From Artocarpus heterophyllus (Eukaryota > Streptophyta > Magnoliopsida > Rosales > Moraceae): a stretch of 64,000 nucleotides of DNA. This document shows, piece after piece, positions 11,010 to 22,805 of the stretch (positions are counted from its first letter, which is position 1; each line of letters starts with the position of its first letter). Under the pieces are notes generated by a model. The model had not been told where the DNA came from and searched no databases. It worked only from the letters and a program-made list of their open reading frames with translations. The stretch spans positions 34,344,052-34,408,051 of the forward strand of contig CM046348.1 in NCBI GenBank assembly GCA_025403435.1, written 5' to 3'. The position numbers and the translations under genes are program-made.

Positions 11010-14000
11010 TCAAAAACAAAACAAATGCGGATACAATTCCCGCATACTCGACTCTAATTCCCAAGTGGCTTCATCAACCCCGTGATGCTGCCACACGACC
11101 TTTACCAATGGTATCTCACGACGACGCAAGCTAATCACTTTCCGGTCGATGATCTGAATCGGCACTTCTTCGTACGTCGTATCCTCCTGAACCTGCACAT
11201 CGCGAAATGATACTATCTTACCCTGCTCAGGTGGACACTTCCTAAGCATAGACACATGAAACACATCGTGCACATGAGAAAGTTCGGGCGGAAGATCAAG
11301 CCGATAAGCGACCACACCAACACGCTGAGTGATCTCGAACGGCCCAATATACCTCGGCGCGAGCTTCCCACTCACTCCGAACCGCATAGTTCCCTTACGA
11401 GGTGACACCCTCAAGAGAACAAAATCTCCAACCGCGAACTCTAAGGGTCTACGTCTCCTATCCGCGTAGCTCTTCTGCCGACTCTGAGCTGCTCTCAACC
11501 GATCCCGAATCACCGCGACTTTCTCGTTGCTGTCACGAATCTCATCTGGCCCAAGAATAACTCTATCTTCCGGCTCGGCCCAACACACAGGTGACCGACA
11601 CGGTCGCCCATACAACGCCTCAAATGGTGCCATACCGATACTCGCCTGATAACTGTTGTTGTATGCGAACTCCGCCAAATGCAAACATTGCTTCCAATTC
11701 CCGCCGAAGTCCAACGCACAAGCACGCAACATATCCTCGAGAACCTGAATAACCCTCTCAGACTGCCCATCAGTCTGAGGATGAAACGCCGTACTGAAGT
11801 TCAAATCTGTACCCAAAGCCTCCTGAAAACTCCTCCAGTACTTAGCATTAAACCTGGTGTCTCGATCAGAGGTGATGGACAAAGGAACTCCATGCAACCT
11901 CACAATGTTCTGCATATACAACTCCCCGAGAATCTTCCTAGAACACGTCGACCTAAACGGAATGAAATGCGCCGATTTCGTCAACCTGTCGACCACAACC
12001 CAAACTGCATCATGCCGCTGCTCCGTCCTCGGCAAACCTGTGAGGAAATCCATCGTCACATGCTCCCATTTCCACCCTGGAATAGGAAGCGGCTGAAGTT
12101 GACCTGCAGGCTTCTGATGCTCAGCTTTCACCTGAAGACACGTCGAACACTTGGCCACGTACTCGCGAACATCTTTCTTCATGCCTCTCCACCAATAGTG
12201 CCTCTTCAAATCACGATACATCTTGGTGCTCCCCGGATGAATAGCAAACTGAGACCTATGGGCTTCATCTAGAATGGCTTTCGTCACCTCGGCGATAACT
12301 GGAACTACAAGACGCTCCTGGAAGTACAACGATCCATCTGCATGCACGCTCCATTCTTCAAACTGCTCCCCGTTCTGAATCCGCGACCACATCCCCTGCA
12401 AATGTCGATCCTGCCACTGACCTTGCTTCACCATCCGAACAAGAGCTGGAGTCGCTTCCACATGATACAACAAAACTCGATCACCGTCGTCATGATACTG
12501 TAGCCGATACTCACTCACTGTCGCATCCCTGCTCCAGTCCTCAAAAATTAAACAAGCGAGAATCCCTGAAGACTTCCTGCTAAGCGCGTCCGCTACCACA
12601 TTAGCTTTCCCGGGATGATACTGCAACGCGAAATCATAATCCTCCATGTACTCTACCCATCTGCGCTGCCTCAAGTTGAGATCCCTCTGAGTGAACAAAT
12701 GCCTCAAACTCTTATGATCGGAGAAGACCTGAAACGATGCTCCATACAAGTAACATCTCCAAATCTTCAGCGCGTAGATCACCGCTGCAAGCTCTAAATC
12801 GTGAGTAGGATAATTTCGCTCGTGAGGTCGTAGCTGTCTCGATCCGTACGCAACCACACGTCCATGCTGCATCAACACGCATCCAAGTCCGCGCCCTGAA
12901 GCATCAGCATAAACCTCATATGGCTCATCACTGCTAGGAATAACTAATACTGGAGCTGAAGTCAACCGGTTCTTCAATTCCTGAAAAGCAGACTCACAGT
13001 CTTCATCCCACTCAAACCTGACGTTTTTCCTGATCAACCTCGTCAACGGAGCTGCAATCTTCGAAAAGTCCTTTACAAATTTCCTGTAATATCCAGCCAG
13101 ACCTAAGAAGCTGCGAATCCCCGCTACATTCCTTGGTCGTTCCCACTCCAATATAGCTTCAATCTTGGACGGGTCCACTGAAATACCATGCTCCGAAATG
13201 ACATGACCCAGAAATTTGACTTCAGTCAACCAGAACTCACACTTTTCCCTCTTAGCATACAACCGGTGCTCCCGCAGAGTCTGAAGCACGATCCGAAGAT
13301 GCTGCTCATGCTCCTCCCATGTCTTAGAATACACAAGAATGTCGTCGATGAACACGATCACGAACTGATCCAGATACGGCCTAAATATCCTGTTCATCAA
13401 ATCCATAAAAGCTGCTGGAGCATTCGTCAACCCGAAAGACATAACCAGAAACTCGAAGTGCCCATACCGAGTCCTAAAAGCTGTCTTGGGAATATCCTCT
13501 TCCTTGATTCTGAGCTGATGATAACCTGACCGCAAATCAATCTTCGAGAAGTATCGCGAACCTCCCAACTGATCAAATAGCTCATCAATCCTAGGCAAAG
13601 GATACTTGTTCTTCACCGTAACACGATTCAGCTGCCGATAATCCACACATAACCTGAGAGTCCCATCGTGCTTCTTAGCGAACAAAACTGGTGCTCCCCA
13701 CGGAGATGTGCTATTCCGAATATATCCTTTATCAGCAAGCTCCTGAAGTTGCTTCCTCAATTCCTTCATTTCTGCCGGCGCCATCCGATAAGGTGCCATA
13801 GAAATCGGTGATGTCCCTGGAAACAACTCGATACCAAACTCAATCTCCCGATTCGGTGGTAACCCTGATAACTCATCGGGGAAGACATCCTCGAACTCAT
13901 CAACCACCGGAATCGCTACACTACTACTCGAAACATAGGGCTCGCAATCTAGATTGGCAAGAAAAGCAAAACAATCTAGATTCCTTCGCCCTCCTAGACA

Positions 14001-14969
14001 CGACTTCATGAGACGCTCACTCATTAGCCAATCACCACCACCCTGGTAAGTGATTACCGTCCCCCTATCAGACACTAGGGTCACCTTTCTAAGTTGGCAG
14101 TCCACAACTGCACTATACCTGGACAACCAGTCCATCCCTAAAATCACATCATAGGAACTCATGGGGAGTATAATCAAATCACTTTTCAAAATCTCATCCC
14201 CAATCTTTATTTTACAAGATTTACACATACAATTCACACACACCCGCCCCAAGGGAGAAGTTATAACTAGGGGTTCCTTAAACTCTTCTACTTCTAATCC
14301 CAAGGCATGTACAAAAGAACTCGAAATGAGAGAATGAGAGGCACCGGTATCAAATAAAACGCGAGCTAGAGATCTAGAAACCAAAACCATACCATCGACA
14401 ACCGCGTTACCAATCTGAGAATCTGACCCTCCAGATGCCATTGCATGAACCTGCACTGGCGCCTTCCCTTTTCCTCTACCGACATTGCTGGGTCCTGCAT
14501 TACTCGGCCGATGCTGCTGAGATGGAGATGACTGCACACTACCTGTACTCGGAGCTCTATACTGAGGAACACTGCGCTGAAAATACTGCGGCTGCTGTCC
14601 TCGTGCCGGATATGAGAATTGCTGAGGAGAAAACTGCGGATACTGCAACTGCGGGTACTGCGGAGGCGGAGGTAGGGTCTGAGGCTGAGGCTGAGACGAA
14701 CGACTGGCATCCTCCCCGGTCTGCGATCCAAGACGAGCACTCCTGATCGGGCAATTCCTCTTGATGTGTCCGGGCTGCTGACAGAAATGACAATGAAAGC
14801 TGTAGGGATTGCTGCGCCCGCTGCCAGACGAACTGCTACTGCCACTGGTCGCACCGCCTTGCTTGCCTTTCCCCGGAGCTGGATGACTACTGGTGCTCTT
14901 CCTGCCACTCCTCTGCGGTCCTCCTGAAGCCTTGGCTCGATCCTCAACCATTTGGATCGCCGTAATCAT
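11010..14969 (-). CDS. Gag C-terminus and Pol polyprotein of inner gypsy, intact pol
   Basis: One open frame of 1319 codons. It begins inside gag because of the composite insertion, so the first Met is not the true start. Domains by residue: zinc knuckle C60-C63-H68-C73; retropepsin-like protease with DTG at 207-209; reverse transcriptase with FIDD at 540-543; RNase H from about 685 (YADAS); integrase HHCC zinc site around 904-944 and DDE residues D974, D1035 and E1071 (NAKYW..., QTDGQSE). A C-terminal tail to 1319 ([14 protein letters not shown]...EATWELE) resembles the chromodomain of Tekay/Del chromoviruses, which directs integration. No internal stop is seen, unlike every other element in the window. 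Confidence 0.93.
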   Translation of the reverse strand: MITAIQMVEDRAKASGGPQRSGRKSTSSHPAPGKGKQGGATSGSSSSSGSGRSNPYSFHCHFCQQPGHIKRNCPIRSARLGSQTGEDASRSSQPQPQTLPPPPQYPQLQYPQFSPQQFSYPARGQQPQYFQRSVPQYRAPSTGSVQSSPSQQHRPSNAGPSNVGRGKGKAPVQVHAMASGGSDSQIGNAVVDGMVLVSRSLARVLFDTGASHSLISSSFVHALGLEVEEFKEPLVITSPLGRVCVNCMCKSCKIKIGDEILKSDLIILPMSSYDVILGMDWLSRYSAVVDCQLRKVTLVSDRGTVITYQGGGDWLMSERLMKSCLGGRRNLDCFAFLANLDCEPYVSSSSVAIPVVDEFEDVFPDELSGLPPNREIEFGIELFPGTSPISMAPYRMAPAEMKELRKQLQELADKGYIRNSTSPWGAPVLFAKKHDGTLRLCVDYRQLNRVTVKNKYPLPRIDELFDQLGGSRYFSKIDLRSGYHQLRIKEEDIPKTAFRTRYGHFEFLVMSFGLTNAPAAFMDLMNRIFRPYLDQFVIVFIDDILVYSKTWEEHEQHLRIVLQTLREHRLYAKREKCEFWLTEVKFLGHVISEHGISVDPSKIEAILEWERPRNVAGIRSFLGLAGYYRKFVKDFSKIAAPLTRLIRKNVRFEWDEDCESAFQELKNRLTSAPVLVIPSSDEPYEVYADASGRGLGCVLMQHGRVVAYGSRQLRPHERNYPTHDLELAAVIYALKIWRCYLYGASFQVFSDHKSLRHLFTQRDLNLRQRRWVEYMEDYDFALQYHPGKANVVADALSRKSSGILACLIFEDWSRDATVSEYRLQYHDDGDRVLLYHVEATPALVRMVKQGQWQDRHLQGMWSRIQNGEQFEEWSVHADGSLYFQERLVVPVIAEVTKAILDEAHRSQFAIHPGSTKMYRDLKRHYWWRGMKKDVREYVAKCSTCLQVKAEHQKPAGQLQPLPIPGWKWEHVTMDFLTGLPRTEQRHDAVWVVVDRLTKSAHFIPFRSTCSRKILGELYMQNIVRLHGVPLSITSDRDTRFNAKYWRSFQEALGTDLNFSTAFHPQTDGQSERVIQVLEDMLRACALDFGGNWKQCLHLAEFAYNNSYQASIGMAPFEALYGRPCRSPVCWAEPEDRVILGPDEIRDSNEKVAVIRDRLRAAQSRQKSYADRRRRPLEFAVGDFVLLRVSPRKGTMRFGVSGKLAPRYIGPFEITQRVGVVAYRLDLPPELSHVHDVFHVSMLRKCPPEQGKIVSFRDVQVQEDTTYEEVPIQIIDRKVISLRRREIPLVKVVWQHHGVDEATWELESSMRELYPHLFCF

Positions 14970-14987
14970 TTGGATAAAAACGTGGAG

Positions 14988-16305
14988 ATTGAAAAACTGA
15001 AGCGCTCAACCATTTGGATACATAGGTGTAACCGAATGGTATACTATCTTTGGATGGTAAGTTTTCTAATGGTGAGACAATGGAACGTAAGATAAAAATA
15101 ATCGGGAAGGTAAGACAGAACTTGTCCTTAAGCCGATTATGGATGATCATATGGGGATACGATACACTATGATATGTCATGGAGACTTAGCTATACGAGC
15201 TTCGTAATTCTATAAAGTTCGAGAGTGCAGCTCCAAGCTTTTAGTGGAGTAGCGTTGGAGTTGATAATTGTTAAATGTATATCTGGGATATTGGGTTTCA
15301 TAATTATCATGAGCTTGAACTTTATAGGTCCATTTTGGTCCCTTTGCTAGCTCACAAAATCCTGTAGCGACACGGCGTGCTTTTTTAATAATTGGTGACT
15401 TATGTCGGATTTATCAGATTGGTTTAAAATTTAGAAGAATTAAATAATTCATGTTTGTTTATCGGTTGAATTAATTTTGTAAGAAATTAGTTCAAGAAAA
15501 ACTTGTTGAATTATTGCGATCAGATAAGTCTTGTCTGTTTATCGGTTGATTTAATTTTGAATAAATTAGATCAAGATAAACCTGTAGAATTATTGTGAAT
15601 TGATTTATTTTCTTAGAGATTGTCTTGATAAAGTTTGTTTTGATAAGATAACTTCTCTATTGGGTTATTTGAATCAAAACTAAGACTTTATCCTTTAGAA
15701 TCTCGGGTCAAAAATAAAAGATTCATGGAGATTTTTTCTCGGGAGTTTGGCCCGCCGATCAGGCTGTTCGGCCTGCCGATCAGCGGGTGATAAGATTACG
15801 TGTTTTCATGTAGATCTTATCAGATATTGATCTGAACTTGATTCTGTTTTGAATTTTTGAGACCTATTCTGATAAGGACTGACCCTAGGACCAATAGCTA
15901 TATAAAGGGAGTAAGTCTCATGATTTACTTAGATCAATAGAGATTAATTGAGAGATTAAAAGTGATACTCTTCTAGTGAGCATCTAAAAACTCTCTGAGA
16001 GCTTTTGTTCATAAATCACGAACACTAGCTTTGGGTTCTCTCTCTTGGTTGGAAGGAGAGTCACCGGTGGAAGATCTTGACGTGTGAGCCCACACTCACT
16101 CCGGTTGTGGATAGAGAATAGCAAAGAAGACCAGTTGGTTGAGGCTCTTTTGGAACGTTACTTCTCTACACAGGTTACGGAGGTTCTTCACACAAAGGTT
16201 AGTAAAATTTGTCTAATTTATATATATAGCATGTAAAACTTGTGTTTTGGAAATTACTTTGATGAAATTTTTTTTAAAATTCCGCTGCGCACCGTGTTTC
16301 CAACA
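14988..16305 (+). repeat. Truncated copia-1 family LTR (3' two thirds)
   Basis: From ATTGAAAAACTG to TTTCCAACA it follows 35370-36678, including the 15748 and 15769 palindromes, the CCAAT/TATATAAAGG pair near 15890-15910 and the LTR terminus. The first roughly 650 bp of the LTR are absent, and no primer site follows. It is therefore an LTR end with foreign DNA next to it. Confidence 0.85.
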
Positions 16306-16463
16306 CTTCTCTCTACGTTCTTTTCTCCTTCTTTGCACTTTTTTTTTCTCTTTCTCTCCCTAATTTTCTGCAAATATTTGAATGAAATATTGAATTTTCT
16401 TTGGGCGAATTCGAAGGAAGCTTGAGAAGAAATTGTTTTGAGGTAAGAAACTCTATCTCAAGT
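16306..16463. other. Unassigned 158-bp segment between two LTRs
   Basis: T-rich sequence matching no other part of the window that I can see. It probably is the DNA that once flanked both the copia-1 LTR and the copia-2 LTR at another locus. Confidence 0.4.
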
Positions 16464-17255
16464 TGTTGGGGAATTAGGCGACTCCTAATTCCAAGGATCG
16501 CAAGAACGAACAATTGCGGAAAATAAATAGGAGAAAAGAAGAAAAAAGAGACACCAAATTTTTATACAGGTTCGTCCAAATTTGAGACTACGTCCTGTTT
16601 CTGCCGCTTGCAGATTCCACTATGATGAAGGAGATTACAGATTACAAGAGCAGTTTCTCACACACTCACAAATTGTGCTTACCAAAACTCTCTTCTATCT
16701 AACACCCAATGGGAATTTTTCTCTCTCAAGGATGAAGCTCTCAAGAATTTTGCCTCTCACAAAATTATGCCTCTCACAATTTTCACACTTTTCACACGCA
16801 CAACCCTAGCCACCTTGTGTCTATTTATAACCAAAGGAGGAGAAAATAGCAACTAATGGGAAACCCTAGTGGTTTCCCGTTTTTGGGACCTTTGAATTCG
16901 ACTTTGATTCAAAACACATAGCGCAGCACAGCGCGTCAGCGCCGCGGCGCTCGAAACGAGCGCTGCGGCGCTCCCCTGCGGCGCCTAGGCGCTCTTCTCC
17001 TGGCGCCTAGGCGCTCACCACTCGACGCCTCGGCGTTGTCTTCCTGGCGCCTAGGCGCTCTCCACATAGCGCCTAGGCGCTCTTGTCCTGGCGCCTAGGC
17101 GCTCTGCACTTGGCGCCTAGGCGCCCTCGCCCCAGCGCCGCGGCGCTCTTCTGCCAGAGCCGCGGCGCTTGCTCCCTGCCTTCGAGGACGCGATTTTCTC
17201 CCTTTTCCTTCCTTTTGCTGGGTTGTCTACTTGATTTGGCTCCATATATGCAACA
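16464..17255 (-). repeat. 3' LTR of copia-2
   Basis: Bounded by TGTTGGGGAATT and ATGCAACA on the + strand (792 bp) and followed inward by a polypurine tract (minus strand TCCAAGTGGGAGAT). On the minus strand a TATA-like TTATAAATAGAC lies near 16820-16832. About 100-340 bp upstream of it is the GCGCCTAGGCGC array. The matching 5' LTR is missing. Confidence 0.85.
16939..17168. repeat. Eleven-unit array of GCGCCTAGGCGC palindromes, 22-bp period
   Basis: Units start at 16939, 16960, 16981, 17003, 17025, 17047, 17069, 17091, 17113, 17135 and 17157, so the steps are 21, 21 and then eight of exactly 22 bp. Each unit is a 12-bp palindrome: six copies are GCGCCTAGGCGC and the others vary mainly at the centre (GCGCCGCGGCGC, ACGCCTCGGCGT). 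Spacers of 9-10 bp such as TCTTCTCCTG and TCACCACTCG are not conserved. The array lies in the U3 of copia-2, upstream of its TATA-like box. Confidence 0.95.
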
Positions 17256-17313
17256 ATCTCCCACTTGGAGACTAATCAATCACCATGTCTCCCACTGCAG
17301 CGGCAACGACTTC

Positions 17314-19878
17314 TCACGCCTCTTGGAGAAGTTCAACTGAAGTTGCGCACAACTTCAGTTTCTCAATCGGATCCATCTTGGCGAGCATATCTCTGGATCC
17401 TTTTACCACCCACCTTGCCTTATACCGCTTGCTGCCAGCACTTTTATTTTTTGCCCGGTATACCTTCTTGTTGTGCAAGGACTTTTTACCCTGTGGTAAC
17501 TTTGCCAGTTGCCATGTCCGATCCAACTCGTCCCTCATGGCTAACTCCCACTTGACCGAATCTCCAGCCTCCACGGCTTCATCAAAGCTCTCTGGCTTAC
17601 CTTTGTCGGTCAACAAGATGTAATGCAGAGTTGGGGAGTATCTCTGCGGTGGTCTGATTGTCCTGCTAGACCTCCTAACTGGTGTGGCAGGAGTCCTCTG
17701 GCTTCCTTCTGGAGCTATGTTTTCCTGGTCTTCAACCTCTGGATTTTGCACCTCCACTTCAGGCAGATCCTTCAATGGAATCACCTCAGGCTTCTTATCT
17801 TCAGAACCTAAACCCCTGGAGTCCGTGCTGTCTCTGTCCTTGTACAGAACACCTTCGTTGAAGATCACATCCTTGCTCCTGATAATCTTCCGGCTTTGGT
17901 CATCCCAGAGACGATAACCAAACTCAAGTCCGCCATAGCCAACCAGAAAACACTTCTTTGACTTGGCATCCAGTTTACTTCTAGCAGCAGAATCAATATG
18001 TGCATAGGAAACACAACCAAACACTCTCAAGTAAGAGAGATCAACTTGTTTATGGCTCCAGACTTCTTCCGGTAGCTTGAACTTTAGCGGTGTGGATGGA
18101 CTTCTGTTTATCAGATGAGCGGCTGTGTTAATTGCCTCAGCCCAAAACATCTTTGGCAGCCCTGCATGCAACCTCATGCTCCTAGCACGCTCGTTTAAAG
18201 TCCTGTTCATCCTCTCAGCTACCCCATTCTGTTGTGGTTTCCCTGGAATGGTCTTCCTCATCTTTATCCCATTCTCAGCACAGTACCGCCTGAAATCTTC
18301 ACCTAGGTACTCTCCCCCATTGTCAGACTGCAAGCACTTCACCTTCAAATCTGTCTCGTTCTCCACCATGGCTTTCCATCTCTTGAAAGCATCGAACACA
18401 TCAGATTTGTTTTTCAGAAAGTAAACCCATACCTTCCTGCTTGAGTCATCAATGAACGTCACATAGTAGTTTGCGCCACCAAGGGAAGTCACCGGCGCAG
18501 GCCCCCACACATCTGTGTGAACAAGCTCCAATCTCCTGGACTTAGGCTCTCTACCCATCTTTGAGAAACTGACTCTCTTCTGTTTACCAAAGATGCAGGC
18601 TTCACACAAACTGTGATCAACAGTTTTCAAACCCTGCAGTTTTCCTTTGCAGTGAAGCACCTTCATACCCTTCTCACTCATGTGACCGAGCCTATAATGC
18701 CATAGCTCAGTATTGGCAGCAGAATCAGCGACTGCTAGGGTATCTCTGCAACTAGAGTTCATGTAGAGAGTTCCAGCCTTGCGTCCCCGAGCAATAACCA
18801 TCGCTCCTTTTGTGACTTTCCAACCTCCACAATTGAAGGTTACTTTATGTCCATCATCATCTAGTTGCCCCACTGAAATCAAGTTGCGCATAAGTTTAGG
18901 AACATGTCTCACCTTATGAATCTTCCATACCGACCCATTAGGCATTTTTAAACTGACATCTCCAATGCCAACTATATCCAAAGGTTCTCCATCAGCGAGA
19001 TAAACCTTACCATGATTTCCGGCAACGTAGTTCTCCAGGACATGACGGTGTGCTGTGGTGTGGAATGATGCTCCTGAGTCCATCACCCACGAATCAAAAG
19101 AACTGTCGACAGACAAGATTAAAGCATCCTGTTGCTCTTCAGTGGCGGCGTTGGCTGCGTCATTAGTCTTGTCTTCATTCTTCCTTGGAGCCCTGCAGTT
19201 CTTTTTCAAGTGGCCCGTCTTCCCACAGTTCCAACACTCCATGGTCCTTCCATTCCTTGAATTGCTTCTCCCATTCCTCGACTTGCCTCTCCTGCCATTA
19301 TCCCTGTTGGATTGCCTATCAAGTTTCCTGCCCCTATTATCAACATTAAGGGCCGAGTTCGACGAAGAGGCTTCTCCTGAGTCCTTCCTGCGAACTTCTT
19401 CCGCCAGAATAGAATTTCTGACATCAACAAACTTTAATTTGGCATTCCCAAGCGAATTTGTAATGGCCACCCTCATGGGTTCCCAGCTATTCGGTAACGA
19501 GGCCAAGAGGATTAGAGCATTGATCTCATCATCGAATTTAATTTCTACCGAGACCAATTGGTTTAGGACGGTGTTGAAACTGTTCAGGTGCTCTACAACC
19601 GAGGCACCTTCAGACATCTTTAAATTAAAGAGCTTCTTCATGAGATGTACCTTGTTATTGGCTGAGGGCTTCTCATACATCTCTGACAGAGCATTCATCA
19701 TCCCTGCTGTAGTAGTCTCCTTCGCAACGTTGTGGGCAACGTTCTTTGACAAAGTCAAACGGATCACACCGAGTACCTGTCTATCAAGGAGACTCCACTC
19801 CTCATCCTTCATGCCTTCGGGCTTATTACCCAAGGGCAAGTGCAGTTTCCTGCTGTATAGGTAGTCCTCTACTTGCAT
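17314..19878 (-). pseudogene. copia-2 Gag-Pol with in-frame loss of RT and RNase H, 5' truncated
   Basis: An open frame of 854 codons. By residue: gag (UBN2-type, MKKLFNLKMSEG, LLASLPNSW) 1-200; zinc knuckle C215-C218-H223-C228; protease DSGA 267-270; GAG-pre-integrase HYRLGHM near 394 with C425 and C428; integrase D456, D519, E555. After the start of RT (ending KARWVVKGS, about residue 828) the frame jumps to RDMLAKMDP...KLKLCATSV, which is the normal C-terminal end of such polyproteins. So nearly all RT and all RNase H are deleted, near 17394, without breaking the frame. The N-terminus starts within gag (MQVEDYLYSRK), where the composite ends. The gag resembles Tork/Tnt1-type elements; the clade is tentative. 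Confidence 0.88.
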
Positions 19879-19891
19879 CCTCTCCTAAGCA

Positions 19892-20537
19892 CGTAATCAT
19901 TCTCCACGGAGATCGCCGACGACACAAGCTCTCCGAAACTCCTAAGCCGTAGAGCAACCAACTGCCGTCGAATAGGAGCCTTGAGTCCTTCCTAGAACTT
20001 GATGCATTTCTCGCGCTCCGATGCCACAGCTGATGGAGCAAACCTAGCCAACTCGCTAAACTTTGCCTCGTACTCCCGAACTGACATATCACCCTGCTGC
20101 AATCTATAAAACTCAGCTGCTTTCTGATCTCTATACCCCTGCGGAAAATACCGATCATAGAACAGATCCTCGAACTTGTCCCAACCGATATCGCCACCGC
20201 GCTCCAGACGCTTAGTTTGTTTCCACCAGGTGTTGGCGCCACCCTCGAGCTTATACGCCGCAAACTCCACACGATACTCCTCAGGCACACCAAGGGTATC
20301 AAGATGCTTCAAGATCGAATCCAACCAATACTCTGCTAACTGCGGATCCCCATTGCCATCAAAAGTCGGAATAGACGCCCGCCGAAATTCCTTAAAGAAG
20401 GCATGCCGACTACCAACACTGGAGTCTTCCGGTCTAGTCCTGGCTGCCATCTGCCGGAAAGCCGCAATCATAGACCTCATCAGGCCCTCATCATTTCCGA
20501 ACTCGACGTCAGCTGTCGAACGACGTCTAGGTGCCAT
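19892..20537 (-). pseudogene. Inner gypsy gag, N-terminal part
   Basis: It begins MAPRRRSTADVEF at 20537 and runs through the Ty3/gypsy gag core (FDGNGDPQLAEYWLD, EYRVEFAAYKLEG, NTWWKQ, GDMSVREYEAKF). A TAG at about 19992 replaces the Gln of the motif CIKFQEGL. The frame then continues (EGLKAPIRRQLVALRLRSFGEL, given here only in part) to VENDY at the 10-bp repeat, where the composite interrupts it. The C-terminal part is at 11010-14969, one frame away. Gag is therefore broken twice. Confidence 0.88.
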
Positions 20538-20626
20538 TCTCTCACTTCTGAAAACAAAATTTGGACTGTCAGATGTATTTCATTGTCAAACCTATGTGTG
20601 CACAATTCCCAAGGTTCATAACCTTG

Positions 20627-20642
20627 AGCTCTGATACCATTC
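20627..20642 (-). other. Primer binding site of inner gypsy (initiator tRNA-Met)
   Basis: On the minus strand GAATGGTATCAGAGCT directly follows the 5' LTR. TGGTATCAGAGC is complementary to the 3' end of plant initiator tRNA-Met. Confidence 0.85.
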
Positions 20643-22800
20643 TGTCACGCCCCGGAGTACGGGAGGTGACGTGGCGGAATATTTAGGTTGATTAAAAGAG
20701 AATTTAATTAAAAATCGAGAGTTTGAGAACCCAATTAAATAAAAATTAAGAAGAATTTCCACCACATTTTATAAATAATTTAAAATCATTAAACAAATAA
20801 CAATAATTGAATAAAAACCGCGAATATGGGTTCCACAACCCACAACTTGTGCACACACATGGATCTGACAATATCACAAATACAATTACAGTCCAAGTAC
20901 AAATAGAGTTAAGTCTTACATGCCTTGATTAACAAATACAGAATGTAAACAAATTCTCCTATTGCTCCTGAGTTCGGTCCGAAGAATCTTCTCCAAACCT
21001 AAATGGGAAACCACCTAGAAGGGGGGGGGAATTTAAAACAGTAAAACGTGAGCGAAAGGCTCAGTAGGACTAAGTTTTATAAAATAATTGTATACAAAGA
21101 AACATAACATTATCAGGAGTTATACAGGAAGAAACTTGAATAAATAAATAAATAAATTGAGTAGAACCGTTCTGACACAGAACAGTCTACTCGTCAAATC
21201 AAAACACCAATTTACTTTTACCTAGGCAAACCATGATATCACCACCGTAGTGGCCCAGCTGGGTTTCGGGACCTGCCCCCAAGGTCGATCACGACCCGAT
21301 CTCTGATATGGCATCATGCCCATGTGGTTATCATCATTATCATTCAAAACCCAATTACCGAGTGTTGTCAATTACATTCATTATGAAATTCATTTCATGT
21401 CACGGTATATAAAAATATAACCGATAAAACCATTTTCAAACAACCGTTGAAAACATTTTGATAGAAATCATTTTCAAAGCCAAATCATTTCAAAACCAGG
21501 CTACCAAAGAAATAGGATAGAAGTCCTACCTCAGTACTCGTGCCGGTACCCCACACCGTAATCCCGGTCCACTATACGTTAGCTCCACGGAACCACGAAC
21601 AATCCTAGATACCAACTAAATCAATCAATATCTAGTTCGAAACATCCTATGTTACTAAATCATTTCATGATGTCCTAGTGTGCCATTTGTATCATTAAAA
21701 TCATCCTATAAGGTTGGGATTTAAATCAGGGTTCAAAACAATGAAATCGGGTAAAAATCACAAAATTTTCCATGCCTCGGTCGGCCTGCCGGACGCCCTG
21801 CTTCGGCCTGCCGAACTGTACAGTTCGGCCTGCCGGAAGCAAAGTTCGGCCTGCCGAACATTTCCCCAGATTCGGCCTGCCGGTCGGAAGAACACCGGCC
21901 TGCCGATCATGAACTTCGGCCTGCCGAACATGAACTTCGGCCTGCCGAACTGGGAAAATCCAGAAATCCCAGCCACGGGTTTCTCGATCCCCAAAATCCA
22001 AATCTTGTTTCTAACCTGTTTTTCTCAAATCCCAGGCATGAAAAACAACTATAGTTGATAGAAAAACATTCTAAAACATGTTTGGAATCATTTAAACAAC
22101 ATTTGAACTCAAAATCTTCAAAAATCCGAAAATGAGAAAAAGAGGAGAAAAATGAAAATCTTGAATCCAATCCGTTTTTCTTCAATCTAGGTTTAGATTC
22201 TAGTTGTTCTAAGCTCATTTAACACAAATCCACGGTTTTCTAAGCTAAAACAAACTTAGATTTCAAAAACACACAAAATTGAAAATTTTGTAAAAAGTTT
22301 AGAAATTTCGAATCTAACCTCGAATCGAAGCTTCAATCCGCGTTCTCGGTCGCCGAATCACGTCCCCGAGCTTCCTCCTTGCTGTTCCGAAGCTTGGATT
22401 CGAATGGAAATCAAAAATTTGAGAGAGATTGAGAGAGAGAGAGAGGGGCTGCCGAGTGAGAGAGAGGGAAGAGAGAGAGAGAGCCCGTGAGAGTGAAGAG
22501 AGAGAGAGAGGAAAGGAAAATAAATAGAGAAAATCGGTGGGCGGTTTTACTGTGCGAAAACCATGTGCCGCCCACGGTTTTGTAAAACAGAGTATTTTTA
22601 ACATTTTACAAATTGTTGTGTTTTAAAACTCAAAACATCATTTTAAATCAATAAGGAATCTTTTGAACACATCAATTTAACAAAACAACCAAAAACTAAA
22701 AATCCAACCAAATAATCTAATTAAAGTTAAAACTTTAATTATGGCACACTAATTCATCATTTACATTACATTAATATTAAATAAATTTCGGGACGTTACA
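20643..22800 (-). repeat. 5' LTR of inner gypsy
   Basis: Near-identical to 8809-10961. It has the same palindrome array from 21782, and the unit that reads CAGCCTGCCG at 10061 is the intact CGGCCTGCCG here. It ends at GACGTTACA next to target duplication CCGAT. Confidence 0.93.
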
Positions 22801-22805
22801 CCGAT

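Larger units (their letters stand above)
14971..19891. mobile_element. Composite insertion in inner gypsy gag, flanked by a 10-bp direct repeat
   Basis: The ten bases CGTAATCATT occur at 14961-14970 and again at 19892-19901, exactly where gypsy gag stops and resumes. Between them lie 17 bases of filler, a copia-1 LTR end (14988-16305, +), about 158 bp of unrelated DNA, then a copia-2 3' LTR and coding region (-) lacking its 5' end. This is not one retrotransposon with two LTRs, and the duplication is longer than the 5 bp made by LTR integrases. It looks like a captured genomic segment. Confidence 0.75.
8809..22800 (-). mobile_element. Inner (young) Ty3/gypsy retrotransposon, Tekay/Del-like
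   Basis: Ends are TGTCACGCCCC (+ strand) and CGGGACGTTACA. Its 2.15-kb LTRs (8809-10961 and 20643-22800) differ by only about twenty substitutions plus a few indels by eye. It is flanked by the exact duplication CCGAT (8804-8808 and 22801-22805). Read on the minus strand it has a Met primer site, gag, a single long pol frame and a polypurine tract. It is the same broad lineage as the outer gypsy. Its gag is interrupted by a 4.9-kb composite (14971-19891), so it could move only with gag supplied in trans or before that event. Confidence 0.93.

Noticed and set aside
16939..17168. CRISPR-like repeat-spacer array
   Set aside because: The units are 12-bp palindromes with 10-bp spacers inside a plant retrotransposon LTR. 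There are no cas genes, and repeat and spacer lengths do not fit CRISPR.
14971..19891. A complete copia retrotransposon nested in gypsy gag
   Set aside because: The left LTR is of the copia-1 family and in the opposite orientation to the copia-2 coding region; copia-2 has only its 3' LTR, and the flanking repeat is 10 bp, not 5 bp.
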